Assembly (NCBI GenBank): GCA_019096065.1
Contig: JAGUCH010000001.1
Location: 13,702,001 to 13,766,000, forward strand
Length of the DNA: 64,000 bases
Reading direction: 5' to 3'
Origin: Paracyclopina nana
Lineage: Eukaryota; Arthropoda; Copepoda; Cyclopoida; Cyclopettidae
How positions within the stretch are numbered: the first letter of the stretch is position 1; every line of letters begins with the position of its first letter. This document shows positions 34,440 through 46,081 of this stretch, piece after piece. The notes under the pieces were generated by a model, which saw only the letters and a program-made list of their open reading frames with translations, searched no databases and was not told where the DNA came from. The position numbers and the translations under genes were made by a program.

Positions 34440-35479
34440 CTGAAAGAGAAAAAAAGTTTCATTAATTCTTATATAGTATAGCAATATCAGTAACCGTTAA
34501 GGCCGCGCAGACATCCCATATAGATAAAAAGCATTTATTACTCCCTCCAAGCAAGATCCTACTAATGCTGTATATGCTTTCTCTCGATAGATGGTGCAAA
34601 TGTTTGGGTAGAAGACAGAACACGGTGCGTCTCGTGTAAAATAAAATGCCATGGCCAATCTAGAAGTGAATGTCATGCACCCACTTCATAAATTCAGGGT
34701 AGACAAGTATAGGTTTCATCATTGAGAGCCTGAGCAAACCGCAATTTGTATTTAGCTTGTTGGTCAGGTCTCCGTTTTTGTGAGCAGTTTTCTCAAGTCA
34801 AGAGTAGAGAAACTAGTTAAGAGTCTTCAAGTACCCTACTTTCATTATTCAGCTTAAAGCTGCTTTTTTGCTCTTTTTTTAAAATATGTTTGGCCTCGAT
34901 AATAAGCGCACATGAGTTCATTCACACCATAGCTTAAAATAATTAATCTCATATTTTTAGCTAAGTGTGAACAAGATTATTGTCAGCGAAAAATGAATAC
35001 ACCTGGATACCAGCTAAGACACGCTTCGTTAACATCGACGGTAAAAAAAGCCGTCGCTTTAAAAAGATGGGCTTTCTGCGAACTTGGGTCATTTATCCTT
35101 TTTATAACTTAGTGTAGCACCAAATACAAATATGCCGTACATGTTCAACCAGTAAAAAAAGTTGGCAAATCCGACTGGATACTGTCACGAAACTGGCTTC
35201 ATTTGTTAGCTCTATTTTTGGTGCTGAAATAGTAAGACGAAAGATTTCCCTTAAAAAAAGTAATACATCAGTACTTTAATGATATTATTTGTTAAATAAA
35301 AATACTATACGAATACCAAAAAAAATGAAAAGCCTTTGAAGATTTCGGAAGGAATACGGATTATAAAAATGTATACTTTCCTAACTAGATGTTTGCTCAA
35401 AGTTGAACAAACACGCAGCATTCAGCGTTAATGCGATTAAAAAAGCTACATATCACCTCCTCCACATTCTGTATGCAAT

Positions 35480-35860
35480 AGGGCGGTCTCATATTCGTCA
35501 ATTGGGCAAGGTAGGTGGACTCACCTTCCTACCTACCTAGGGTAGGTAGGTGAGGGTAGGCAGGTGAGGGTAGGCAGGTGGGTAGGTGGGTAACCTAGTA
35601 GCTTAGTGAACCAGTTAGTATGCAGGCAAGTTAAGTCAATTTGACCCAGAAATCACGAGAAGACATTTTGTGTAGAAGCAGCTTTTTGTTATGCTTAAAA
35701 AATTGACTTAACTTGCCTGCACTAACTGGTTCACTAAGCTACCAGGTTACCCACCTACCCACCTGCCTACCCTCACCTGCCTACCCTCACCTACCTACCC
35801 TAGGTAGGTGGGAAGGTGAGTCCACCTACCTTGCCCAATTGACGAATATGAGACCGCCCT
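35480..35860. mobile_element. MITE A, 381-bp near-perfect hairpin element
   Basis: Two arms of about 160 bp are almost perfect reverse complements (left 35480 to about 35642, right about 35700 to 35860), with a loop of about 55 bp. The ends are AGGGCGGTCTCATATTCG and its complement. AAT is directly repeated at the flanks (35477-35479 and 35861-35863), a 3-bp duplication. The arms include tandem GGTAGG(C/T)AGGTG units. The near-perfect arm match implies recent amplification or gene conversion. No ORF. Confidence 0.88.
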
Positions 35861-36408
35861 AATATCAGCCAAATTAATTTCCCCAAACGGAAAAGCTAAC
35901 AAGGTTTAAAGCTAACTACGCATTTTAACCTAAAGCTCATCCTGGATATTATACGAAACAGGAAAGCTTTTTCGATTTGCCCCTTTTAAAAAAAGTATTA
36001 TGCATATGTAGTTCAAGAAATGAAATTGGCAAGGGATCAATTCCACAAGCCAGGCCAAAAAATGGAGCTGCTCCCGGGAGAAAAAATAAATTGCAAAAGC
36101 ACTTCTTGTAGCAATGAATGCCACACTAGCCATTAGTCACACGACTTTAGCACAAGATGTGTCTACCTTGCCTTTTTCCTCTGAATTTCTATTATGAACA
36201 AAGACCCTCTATATGTGCTGTGGAAGAAGATAAAGGAGGTATTTTATGGTTATGGTTTTGCCAATAGAAGCGTTGAATGGAGTCTTAACTTGACTATCAG
36301 GGCCATTGAATCCTAGAAATTCTAAAGTGTCGAGGCAGTACACTATAACAACGCTACTTCATCACAGTGCAAGGCTGCAAGCAAGTTTTACATCAACCTT
36401 AACAACAA

Positions 36409-39400
36409 CTACAAAACAAAGAGCAAAACAAGAAATGCATAAGGCAACTTTTCACATAAATGAATTTCAATTTCTTGGAGCAACTTACACGAGGAGCCTG
36501 TTGAGATATTGCTAGCCAGCCTCCTTAACGTTTTGCCCTCGTTGAGTTTAGCCATTGCCATTCTTCTGGACCTCTTTAATTGGCGCCATTTGTTGAGGCT
36601 GCTGCAGCTATTATTGGCTGATGCCTCAGCCTCTGCTGCAGCTGAGGAGCTCTGATTTTCAGCCATTGAAGACTTGTGCTGAATATTGCCAAACATTTTC
36701 TCCAGCTCTTCCAGCTCCTCGTCACTCCAATCACTTTCAACGCTGCAGGAGCTCATTACGGACAAGGAAGAATCTCGTTTGCTCAACCGTCTGGCCCTCC
36801 TCTTTTCAGCCTCAATAGGTAATATTGGTGAGACGTCTTGTTTTTCTGACTTTTTTCCTCTCACATGCTGCTGCAGTTGACTCACGTCACCTGATTGCAA
36901 ACAGGAAAATAACAGGAATCAGAACCATGCATTAAGTATTCCCCTACTTTGATAGGTGAACAAGGAGAGCTTTGAAAAAAACAGCCCCAATCAAAATAGC
37001 TGGAACCTATTGACGGTATATCTGTTGAAATCCGTGTCCGCAAAAATCCGTGCCGTTTTATTCCGTTCCGTTATATTCCATTCCGTTATATTCCGTTCCG
37101 TAAAAATCCGTTCCGTAAAAATCCGTAAAAATAATCTCAGTTAAAACCATTCACTATATTTTAATCAAAGTTGTCTTTTAGTAGAAATAATATTTTTTAC
37201 TAGAAACAATCCTTGTTTCTGCTGAAAGTGTATGGGGGAGCCTATAAAGAGACCAGCCATCTTGTTTGTCCAGCCTTTTTTCCAGTTTTGAATTCTTCCT
37301 TTTTCACAACAAATTTGTGGTTTACTACCATATATTCTTCATCTTCATCACTGTTTTCTGCATCACTGACTGGTTGAGCCCAAAACACACCAAAGGTAGA
37401 AAAGAGCATTACGAGCAGAATGAGCAATTCCAGCATCATGTCTTGCTTGCTGATCAATAATGGTATCACTTTAATTTTCCGAGTCCGGTAGCATGACAAT
37501 AAAAGAGTTATGCTGTTGCGCTCGCATCTTTTGATGATAGCTGATGCGCAATCACTGTAGCAACTTTCAGAATTGAACTCAACAAACCTTCTAAAGAAAA
37601 AGACGGATTTTTACGGAACGGAATTTAACGGAACGGAATATAACGAAACGGAATATAACGGCACGGATTTTTGCGGATACGGATTTGAACAGTACATTCC
37701 TATTGACTCCTCATTCAAAACATTCGAGCGACGCCTAGCGGAAAAATTCGGGTCGTAACGTAGGCGAAAATTGAATAAAGCCGATGTACCTTTTTTAAGG
37801 CAAAATTAAAAAGTAGCAGTATCTCGATCCCTCAATGGCAAGATTTTCACCTACTATTTTGATTACAAACGTCCGATAGCTGCCTCGCTTGTTGATTGTT
37901 ATTGTTATGAGTGAGGAGTCTATACGGGCAATGAATGAAAACGCGGACTAAGCTGTAAGTGAATTAACAAGCTTTAGTAAAAATAGCCTAGATCCCCTGT
38001 ACGCAACAGTCGAGATTTAATTTGGGATAAGTGGAGCAACGACTTATTGTGAATCACGCGCAGCTTAATTACCTTCTTCATCCACCACAGAAAGGTCATC
38101 CTCGTCGATGCTGAACGTTTTGCCAGCAATAACCAGTTTCTTCTTGTGACGCTCCTGAGCGAGCCGGTCAGCACGCCGAGCCTGCTCAGCCATGAATTCC
38201 CGGTTGGCCGGACTCAGCACGCTTTGTGCAGCTGCGCGGAACGCGCGCGCGCCCTTCAACCCGTCCGAGCCCGCGTTCTTCTTCTCTAAAGCTTGGTTCA
38301 CCACGTTTGCAAAGCCGAATTTCGGCGGGGAAGTTGTTAGCTTACTCTTCCGACCCATTTGCTGGGTTAATGCCCACACAGAATTGGCTAAGCTTGGGGC
38401 TCCTGTTGCTTGCCTTCTCAGCCTTTCTTGCAATCGGATTTTGTCAATTATTTTCTCCACTAGCTTTGAGGGTCGCACATTCGGAGAGCCTTGAAGGCGA
38501 AAGAAAAGTGAAAGCTTATTTTTCTGAAAGGCTCCTTTTTTCAGGTGCGAAAAAGAAACACGTTAGTCATGTATATTGTAGCAAAAAGGACAATGTAGTA
38601 AGTGGCTAACTGATAAAACATGTAGCTCATGCATCATGCGCTTTCACTTACTTTCACCCGAGAAGACTTCTCACTCCTTTGCTGTAGTGTATAGATAAGA
38701 AAGCAGGGAAGAAGGAATGGATGTAATATCAATACCATTTGCTGCCGTGATGGCCCCATAGTTAGAACTTATTTTCACCCATGAATGTGCACAGAAAAAT
38801 TGCACTTTTTACGAGCTTGGTCCTACTGAGAACCCCCAAACGAGAATGGCACTCACCACTTAGGCCTCTGTAGCCAGAAAAGCCACTATCAAATTTTTCC
38901 ACCATTTCTTCCTGGCTGCGCAAAAAACTCTCCACACTAATCCCTTTGGCCTGAAATAAGAAGAAAACATTTATCCTTTTTACCAGACAGCATATGGTGA
39001 TATACTCTGTGGAATGTTGGAATTTCATGCGAGCAAATACAAGTGAATGCTTTCACCTTAATTACTCGGTTATCAAGTTTGTGTCCCAATCCTACTTTGT
39101 TAAATTATTTGTTGTTTGTAAGAAAAGAATTAATGGTAACAAGCAAGGCAAGACGTACTTAACAGATATTACACACCTGTGATTTTGAAAAAAATCTGAC
39201 TGGTATTCTGGCAAGTATCGAAGTTGAGGGCTCTCCAAATCCCAAGTCCAAAAGCAATTCAGCTGGATCCACAGTTCGTGACATAAGGAGACTGTCAACA
39301 CTGAAATAAAACACAGCAATAGGAACGTGTCAAGTTTTAGCTTGGTTCATTAAAAAGTAGACATTGAGCAGCTCTCAGGAGAGCTAGGGCAGCTACAGAA

Positions 39401-40992
39401 ATCAAATGAGCTTCTCTCACCTTGAAGCCGTCGTTTTCTGAGAGAAATCAGACAAAAATGACTTTTGTTGTTCGTGGGATTGAATCAAGAAATGTCGACG
39501 ATCAGCGAGCCATGTCAAGCTGGGGAAAAAAGAGGAAACAGAAGGGGATAATGTATAAACAAAAAGCTACAACATAAAAATAAGACTCGTGCATTAATAA
39601 CGTACAAACGGATTGACATCATTAATAAGTAAGCAAGGTGTGCCAAACTATTTTGCAGGGGCTTTCTAAAGATACAGGCCACAACCAAGTCATTACATTG
39701 CTACTTTGAGAACCGCACACAAAAAGGAAAAACACGCGTGGTGAAGAAGAACTTGCAAACGATCAAAGCTTGCTAATAATCCTGAGGCGAATAAGCTAAC
39801 AAGCAGCTTTCACTTTTAAATTGAAAAGGCCATTATTTGCGTGAGGACAAACGCACGTGTCTCAACACAATAGCTCAGTCATAAATAAAATATTGAAATT
39901 GGCAACAGCAGGAGGTGTGTGAAATATATGACACCACCCAAGTTCTACTATTTTCACCTTTTAAGCTCATATCTTCCGATATCCCCTCTGGTATTACCGA
40001 AAAGGACACTGGCTGAAAGATACAATAATTGGATTGTGATAGAAATAGTAGGAAAAAGGCGATAGTTACTTAAAGTACGCACCTTCCTCACCAAGTTTTA
40101 TGGTGTCATCCTCGTCTATGCCTCCAGTAGCAGAAAAGTCATCACTTTTCCCATCTTCATCGTCAGACAGCACAGCCCTGAAATTGGTGATGTAAGAAGA
40201 GTCGGAAAAATTACCGCTACTCTAAGACAGCAAATGTAATTATTATAGCTTTGCCCCGAATCAGCTCAAAACACCACGTATTCATTAACAGAGCTTTTAA
40301 AAGCACTCGAGACTAATGCACTAAGTGAAATATGAGAGGGACATTACCTATCTTGGCCTCCCTCGGAATCATCAGAGTCTTGGTCTTGAGTGGCCTTTTC
40401 TTCCAGTTCATCAAAGGCCGCAGAAAGTCTTCGAAACTCTCCGTAAGGTCCACAAGAGTCATCAGTGGGGCGGAGGCAGCTAAAAATGACATAATGAATG
40501 CATCTCTATGCAGTTGTACGGAGAAGAGCTCAATGAACCTTGACTCATTTTTAGGTTGCTGAGGCTCTGCTTCAGGGCTTGAAATTGGCTGAGATTCCAA
40601 AGCTGATGAAAGTGTCAACTGAGGCACACTCTGAGCGTCAAATTCCGGTCTTGATAGACTTTCTGAGCTCCTAAAAAGTAGAGCATTTTTAATAACAGCC
40701 TTTCAAGGCCAATCAAGCGCCTTTTTTCATACCCCTTTTGGGAGAGCAAATGAGGTATGGGAAGTGAGGCCACCCATTCTTGCACTGTGACTGGCGATCG
40801 CCTCCTCTTTGGTACTCGGGCTGGCTGAAGAAAATTGTTCTTGGGTTCCACAGTCAAGTCTGCTTCCAGTCTGAGGCTGCTGGCATCCAGCTCTACTTCA
40901 TCAGCATCCTTCTCAGGAAGACAAATTGGCACTTTTTGTGGAGGTTCACTGGTGGGTAAGGGAGGAGCTGGCTCCAGGCTGGAGTAGCTCAT
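36409..40992 (-). CDS. IP3-receptor-binding-domain protein (KRAP/TESPA1/ITPRID family)
   Basis: Ten exons on the minus strand: 40733-40992, 40539-40670, 40348-40479, 40083-40177, 39958-40012, 39421-39519, 39177-39300, 38857-38950, 38073-38489 and 36489-36890. All phases agree. The last exon either reads on to a stop at 36409 (629 aa in total) or is spliced at a TGTGTAAGTT donor to an exon I could not find. Recognition rests on exon 7, RTVDPAELLLDLGFGEPS then ARIPVRFFSKSQ, and exon 8, AKGISVESFL; I recall DPAELLLDLGFG and ARIPxRFF as the core of the IP3R-binding domain of SSFA2/KRAP and TESPA1. In mammals these anchor IP3 receptors and actin near the plasma membrane. The flanks are Pro/Ser-rich (VTVQEWVASLPIPHLL) and acidic (DQDSDDSEGG), and the C-terminal part is basic and coiled. 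The intron between exons 9 and 10 hosts a foldback element. Confidence 0.75.
37015..37698. mobile_element. Foldback (FB-like) DNA element with 9-bp target duplication
   Basis: CCTATTGAC is directly repeated at both flanks (37006-37014 and 37699-37707). The ends are long inverted repeats (about 37015-37135 and about 37600-37698) built from tandem units related to TATTCCGTTCCGT and AAAAATCCGT. Inverted repeats made of tandem subrepeats plus a 9-bp duplication are the hallmarks of Drosophila-type foldback elements (MULE-related). The interior of about 460 bp is unique and carries a small secreted-peptide ORF on the minus strand instead of a transposase. The element lies in an intron of the ITPRID-like gene. 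Confidence 0.8.
37242..37439 (-). CDS. Small secreted-peptide ORF inside the foldback element
   Basis: A 65-codon ORF starts at tandem ATG codons just after a TGATCAG acceptor-like sequence. It encodes a strong signal peptide (MMLELLILLVMLFSTFGVFW) with likely cleavage before QPVSDAENSDEDEE. The mature part of about 44 aa is acidic, then basic (FVVKKEEFKTGKKAG), with no cysteine. The last codons run into CTTTATAG, which could also be a splice acceptor in other contexts. It lies wholly between the element's inverted repeats, so it may be a host gene fragment captured by the transposon. I do not recognise the peptide; coding is supported by the signal peptide and composition only. Confidence 0.45.
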   Translation of the reverse strand: MMLELLILLVMLFSTFGVFWAQPVSDAENSDEDEEYMVVNHKFVVKKEEFKTGKKAGQTRWLVSL

Positions 40993-42164
40993 TTTCCTGC
41001 CTCCAAAAAAGGACCCAAAGGCCTCTCTTACCTTAGACCATTTCTCTTGAAAAAACCCTGAGAAGTGGTGAGTTGATTTACTCCACAGGCAATATCAGAG
41101 ATAAGTAGGGCTCAGCTGATGATGCAAGGCAGTTCAGCTGGGTGCCTGAATCCTTAGCTAACGTCTAGTACTAGCAGCTAGTGCATGTCAGAGTTGTTTC
41201 ATACACAACTCTGGTGCATTCAGCATGTATGTATATGTAGCAATGCGCGCGTGCGCGCACGCCATTTACCACCTGTGCTCTAGAAAAGGATCCCATGTCC
41301 TCTTCACTTAGTAAATTGTATCTGAGCCTACCCATAATGCAAACATACTTAAAATAGCTACACGCCTTTAGTTAATCAGCCTTTGCGCAGTAATGTGGGA
41401 AATTCGTTCATTTTCACGCTTTCCATAGAGGTTACTTAACGAGCTAGTTACACAACTTTTAAATTGAGCCTTAGTACCCTCATGAATAAAGGATCTGTAT
41501 GCGTAAATATTTTCCTTGTCATGCAAGGTGAACTATTTATTGTGGCCCTTTTAATCATATCATTTCATAAGTTTCCAATTACTTCACTGCATACGCTTAG
41601 TAATAATTAAGGTACGTCACGAAATGGCATTGAACTTGAAGCACCACATAAATCGAGGCAAAGGGAAAAGTGGCAGCTAGAAGGGCCACATGATGAATTA
41701 TCAAAACTGACTATCACAGCATTATACGTACATCAAGACTTACATGGTTTTGGCATAAGATGATGGCTGGAGGTCATTTTGATGGCTCGCGCAAAAAGAA
41801 AGCCCGGAAAAACAGCTGTTGCTTCCAAATGTCTACTACGCATGTCTTTGACGTCTTTGATCTGTTGTATGCCGCCAGCACCACTCAATTCACATGCATG
41901 GATGTTGTTGCATAAGGAAGCCTTTTTTCCTTTTAGGTCTCTGTTTGATCATTTGCAAGTTAGTCTCTTTTTCTCAAGCTACAAATTAGCCAGAATCGAT
42001 CCTGGTGCCATCTCACGGCTAGGTGTATAAACACGCAACAAACATGGCATTTAAGAGATGCGTCTGTTCTCATTTATGTAGTGGCATGAACAGAAGCTTT
42101 CCCAGGGCATAGTCATTGCAAAAAATTGGCTCGTTGCCAAGAATGAGTGTCATTTTCGTGCAGG
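40993..42164. other. Divergent intergenic region between the ITPRID-like and reductase genes
   Basis: No supported gene. It includes a short palindromic GCGCGC run near 41247-41260. The reductase ATG at 42165 is preceded by a TTTCGTGCAG acceptor, so an untranslated first exon probably lies here. The ORF at 41779-42030 has no supporting signals. Confidence 0.35.
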
Positions 42165-44293
42165 ATGCCGTTGAGCAAGCAATGGGTGTTATCTGGCTCT
42201 GCAGCAGATAGCAGGAGCAGTTTTTGCGAAAACCATTTTGAGATGGTGGAAGAGCACACGAGTGATCTCAGCAAAGGGGAAATTTTGTGCAGAACTCTAT
42301 TTCTCTCGGTCGACCCAATTACCCGGCTTTATTTACATTATGGGGTGTCGCCTGGTGAGATAATTCCAGGCAGGCAAGTTGCCAGGGTTGTCGAGAGTAG
42401 ACACAAAAATTTCCCCAAAGGAAAAGTGAGTTCATCAAGGATTTTTTCAAAATGATCTCAATGACTTTTATGAGTATAGCACTCTACACTTTTTCTTGTA
42501 AAAAACCACCTATCGTGAACAATTGTTGGCCTGACTCATGATGAAAGCTTTCCACATGAGACAACTTTTGAAAGCTAAGCACTTGGATGAGATCAAGTAT
42601 GAATACCGACATTTTCACAATTTACTCGCTTTTCAGCTCATCTTTGGTTCAATGGGCTGGCAAACATACTCGGTGGTCCATCCAGATGCAGTTCAAGAAA
42701 TGTGCGGGAAAAAAGTTCGGTTGGTGGAGGGATTGCCAAAACAGCTGGAGAAAACATCCAATTCATTGCAGCTGCCCAAATCGGCTTGTTTGGGCGTGCT
42801 TGGGCTGACCGGGTTATCTGCGCATATAGCTCTCACAAAGGTGGCAAAGGCTCAACCGGGCGAGACAATCGTGATTTCTAGCGCGGCAGGACAAATAGGC
42901 CATCTTGTTGGCCAAATCGCCAAATACCTGGGATTACATGTAATCGGTACGTAGATGTACAGTCTGGCTAAAGAATCATGATTACAAATGCATGTTCTGA
43001 TGACGTAGCTAGATGTACGTACCCAGATAGAAAGGATATAATTACGTATCTTTTTGTCCGGTGTATCATTTGTCATAGAGTGCATTGTAGTCTTGTTCTT
43101 TGCCATTCACAATTATCAATTTTAGAACCTTTTGTCTATTCTTTCATCAAAGCAAGGAACCATTTTTACGCAAGTTTAGTTGACTTTTTCTGTCGCAACT
43201 ACAACTGCTAAGAAGCCTAGGCAAATACCAAGCATATATGTGTGAGTCTAAAGCAAACCAATTTCGCCCTCGTCATCGCATCCCACTTTGGCTTTTTCCG
43301 AGAGTCATTGAGATTGAGTACGAAATCAATGAATATCATTGCAGATCTCCTGACATCAACTTTGCATTAGCGAACCGGAAAGGTTTTTGAAACTTTTGCC
43401 TTTTGGCCAACTTTTCCAGGTGCATTTCGACACGGTTGACATTTTAAAGTGACCATAATATATAATATACACACCGAAAATGACGAGAGATAAAATCTTC
43501 ATTACACGAAATAGTAGAATTTGGGAGTAGATTTTCGGCCGCCGCCAAAGTGCACTTTTTATTATATGATTAGGTTACACTGGCGATGGAGAAAAGGCCT
43601 CTTGGATGAAATTGGAGCTGGATTTCGACTGGGCTTTTAATTACAAGACCCAAGACTTGCATCAAACGCTTAAAATTGCAGCGCCCAAGGGAGTCGATAT
43701 TTTCATCGACTCGGTGGGCGGCCAATTTCACCAGACCGTTTTGAACCATATGAATTTTTGTGGCAGAATCGTCCAATTAGGAAATTTGTCCCTCTACGAT
43801 AATCCTGGCCAACAATCAATGGTTCCTGCAAGTGATTTGGCCATTGCTCTTAAGGTAATCTTGTAAAAAAAAAGTGCGAGACCAGCAGATTTTCATGATT
43901 TTGGTTCGCAACAGCTTTCTTATACCCACTTTTAAACGTTTGTAATTCTTCGAGTAGCCAAACTTTATTTTGAATCCGGATTTTACGTTGGAGCTAATGA
44001 AGCTCTTACTTAATCAGAGCTTTGCAAGCTCATTAATGCATTTCTTCAAATTGAGTTGATCAATGCAAATGCAAATTCTGGAATTATGATTCCAGGAACT
44101 TAGCATACTGGGCTTCAATGTGTTCAGATACAGCGAGTACTTTGAGGAGACCTTGGATGAATTGGCCGAACTATGCCGGAGTGGCAAACTCAAGCCCTAT
44201 GAGCATGTCATAGAGGGGTTCGAAAACTTGCCACAGGCTTTGTTAGATCAGCTAGAAGGCAAGTCACAAGGAAAAGTCATTGTCAGAGTATGA
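42165..44293 (+). CDS. Prostaglandin reductase-like NADP-dependent MDR oxidoreductase
   Basis: Four exons: 42165-42425, 42637-42946, 43574-43854 and 44096-44293. They total 1050 nt (349 aa) in consistent phase. This is the zinc-independent medium-chain reductase family (PTGR1, leukotriene B4 dehydrogenase type). Motifs seen: FLSVDPITRLYL in the substrate domain, GSMGWQTYSVVH, LGLTGLSAHIAL, the dinucleotide fold ISSAAGQIGHLVGQIAK (AxxGxxG), FNYKTQDL, DIFIDSVGGQ, the GRIVQLGNLS segment, and a C-terminal EGFENLPQALL then GKVIV. Family members reduce the C=C bond of enones such as 15-keto-prostaglandins or lipid aldehydes with NADPH, in the cytosol. No zinc-ligand cysteines are present, as expected. 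The length matches PTGR1 (about 330 aa) with a slightly longer N-terminus. Confidence 0.92.
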
Positions 44294-44476
44294 CGATAAA
44301 AGTGCATTTCTCTCAAATGAATTGCTGTATGCTGCTTTATTCCCATTATTATTTGGCTGCGTTCTTGCTCAAAATCAATACATTTAGTATATCCTGTGCA
44401 CGCAAACATTCCGTCCAAATTTTTTTTTGCCACAAATCACCTCAGTTTAGTGGCTAATGCCTGGGAGAGAAATTCA

Positions 44477-44683
44477 ATGCTTTTGGAGGCCCTCATTCTT
44501 CTCAGTGGTGTGATTGTGGCTGAGCAGACTATTTTGACAATGATCATAATGATGACTTTAGTTGTCATAGACACACTTATGATGACGATTGACTTGAACT
44601 CTAACGAGCCTGCTAGCATAAATGATACTTATGGGATATTTAACGAGAAGCAGGATTACCCAGTCAACGTGTTACCAACATAA
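44477..44683 (+). CDS. Small hydrophobic ORF, doubtful
   Basis: A 68-codon ORF starts MLLEALILLSGVIVAEQ, which looks like a signal peptide or a membrane segment, followed by a Met/Ile/Thr-rich hydrophobic stretch and a polar tail. It lies between the reductase stop codon and the convergent DEG/ENaC gene. Another frame over the same bases also reads as a plausible acidic peptide, so coding is unproven. No family recognised. Confidence 0.2.
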   Translation: MLLEALILLSGVIVAEQTILTMIIMMTLVVIDTLMMTIDLNSNEPASINDTYGIFNEKQDYPVNVLPT

Positions 44684-44866
44684 CAACCGCTCACAACGTA
44701 AGCTAATTGATCTTTTCTCTGAATCAATAACACCATTAGTCTTCTACAAGGCTTTTTTAGGTAACGTCTTGACCAACTTGGCAAAAAATCCCATTTGAAT
44801 CAAGTAATTGCTCTTAACTGAGGACTCAATTTTAACGAAACATAATAAAACATTTCTCGCAACCTT

Positions 44867-46007
44867 TCAAAGACCACAATTCGTAAGGCGTAGTTTAGCC
44901 AGGATGGCATTGATTATGCCCGAGACCTGGTTGACTGAAACTCCCAAAAAGAGGCCTACATATCCACCTATTTCAGCAATCAATGACAACTCACTATATG
45001 AGTATTGGCTTTGAATGCTTGTAACTTTTTCTTGGAACTCTAAATGAATTGATGGCAGCTCTGATTTCACCACCAAATCTTGGAAATAATCCACAGTAAG
45101 GTAATAACATTTGAAACGACAAGCCAACTTCAATCTCATGTATCGTAACTTCTTCAAATGATTGGTGTACATTATGAAGGCCATTGTTCCCACTGTCTCA
45201 TTATGGCAAATGTTGTCAATGTTTTTCCCAAATGGGCTGGTGCATCCCAAGTTCTCCATGCTTTGGCTGTAAATAAGATCCTCGTTGCAATCGTCCATCA
45301 CATAATCAGGATCGTCAATGCACGGCTCTCCAAGGTAATCAAGCATGTGAAAAATGTCGTGCTTAACTACAAAGCTCACGCTTTTTTGAGGCTCCATTGC
45401 CACCTTCTTGGGATACCCAGACTTCAGCAAACCAGGCGAGTGAATGTAAAACTCAACTTCGGTTTTGAATTGAAAAACCATTCTGGAAATTCCGAACTTG
45501 ACGAATTCACGTGGACACTCCAATGTATAGCATCTTTGGTGATCTAATGTGATTTTGCTCCAGTTAAAGCTGACATGTGGCCTATCGAACTGCTTGACTT
45601 CACTAGAGATGAAAAATTGGAACTGCAAATAGTCCACCATATCTTCAAGAGGGACCGCCAATTTTTCATACAACTCCTTAGGGTCACTACAATTGCCTTT
45701 CCAGTCGCCCAAACGGTAAAGTGGGGGGCTAAAAGTGCGAAGTTGCAATTATCACAATTAATAAGACTTTTAAGGAAGGACTTAACAATATTCCACATTC
45801 TTTTAGTGGCTGAGAAGGAAAGGCTGCTTTAGGGCAAATTGTAAAAGCAGGAAAAAGTTGCTCAGTTGATTTTTCTATGGACAGCTTGGTTGATTGAGGC
45901 TTATCAATGAATTTTACCATGCAGCTCCAACTTTGAACCAAGACAAAAACTAAGCAAAATGTGAAGATCGTGGCTGAGATGATTTTTTCAATTGGACTTT
46001 TTTCCAT
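44867..46007 (-). CDS. Compact DEG/ENaC (pickpocket-like) sodium channel subunit
   Basis: Two exons on the minus strand, 45787-46007 and 44867-45728, total 1083 nt (360 aa). The junction is phase-consistent (GTTAAG donor). Family marks: TM1 near residues 10-32 (IFTFCLVFVLVQSW), the post-TM1 block LFPAFTICPK, and TM2 with the near-invariant GLFLGVS close to the C-terminus. The cytoplasmic tails are minimal: about nine residues before TM1 without the usual His-Gly gating motif, and about a dozen after TM2. The ectodomain is only about 280 residues against 400 or more in typical family members, with fewer cysteines. It may be a divergent functional subunit or a decaying family member; no stop or frameshift is seen. 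Members form trimeric amiloride-sensitive channels in salt sensing, mechanosensation or peptide gating, and some are opened directly by FMRFamide-type peptides. Confidence 0.88.
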
Positions 46008-46081
46008 TTTAGATGTTCCTTATGAAACTATGCCTGCCAAGCTTTTGCAGTTGTCAGCACGAACTTGGGAGCCGAATAAAC

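Larger units (their letters stand above)
30521..36408. other. Large region with no confident gene: receptor upstream region, MITEs
   Basis: Apart from three inverted-repeat elements and the candidate minus-strand exons near 34.2-34.4 kb (all listed separately), I see no supported gene. Short ORFs such as 33071-33310 have no splice or codon support. A short plus-strand signal-peptide-like start (MNIKLTLCFVVLLS) near 33541, followed by a possible GTGAGA donor, could be a first exon, but I found no convincing second exon. Confidence 0.4.

Noticed and set aside
41240-41262. GCGCGC palindrome considered as a regulatory hairpin
   Set aside because: Short alternating purine-pyrimidine run, common as a simple repeat; nothing ties it to a gene.
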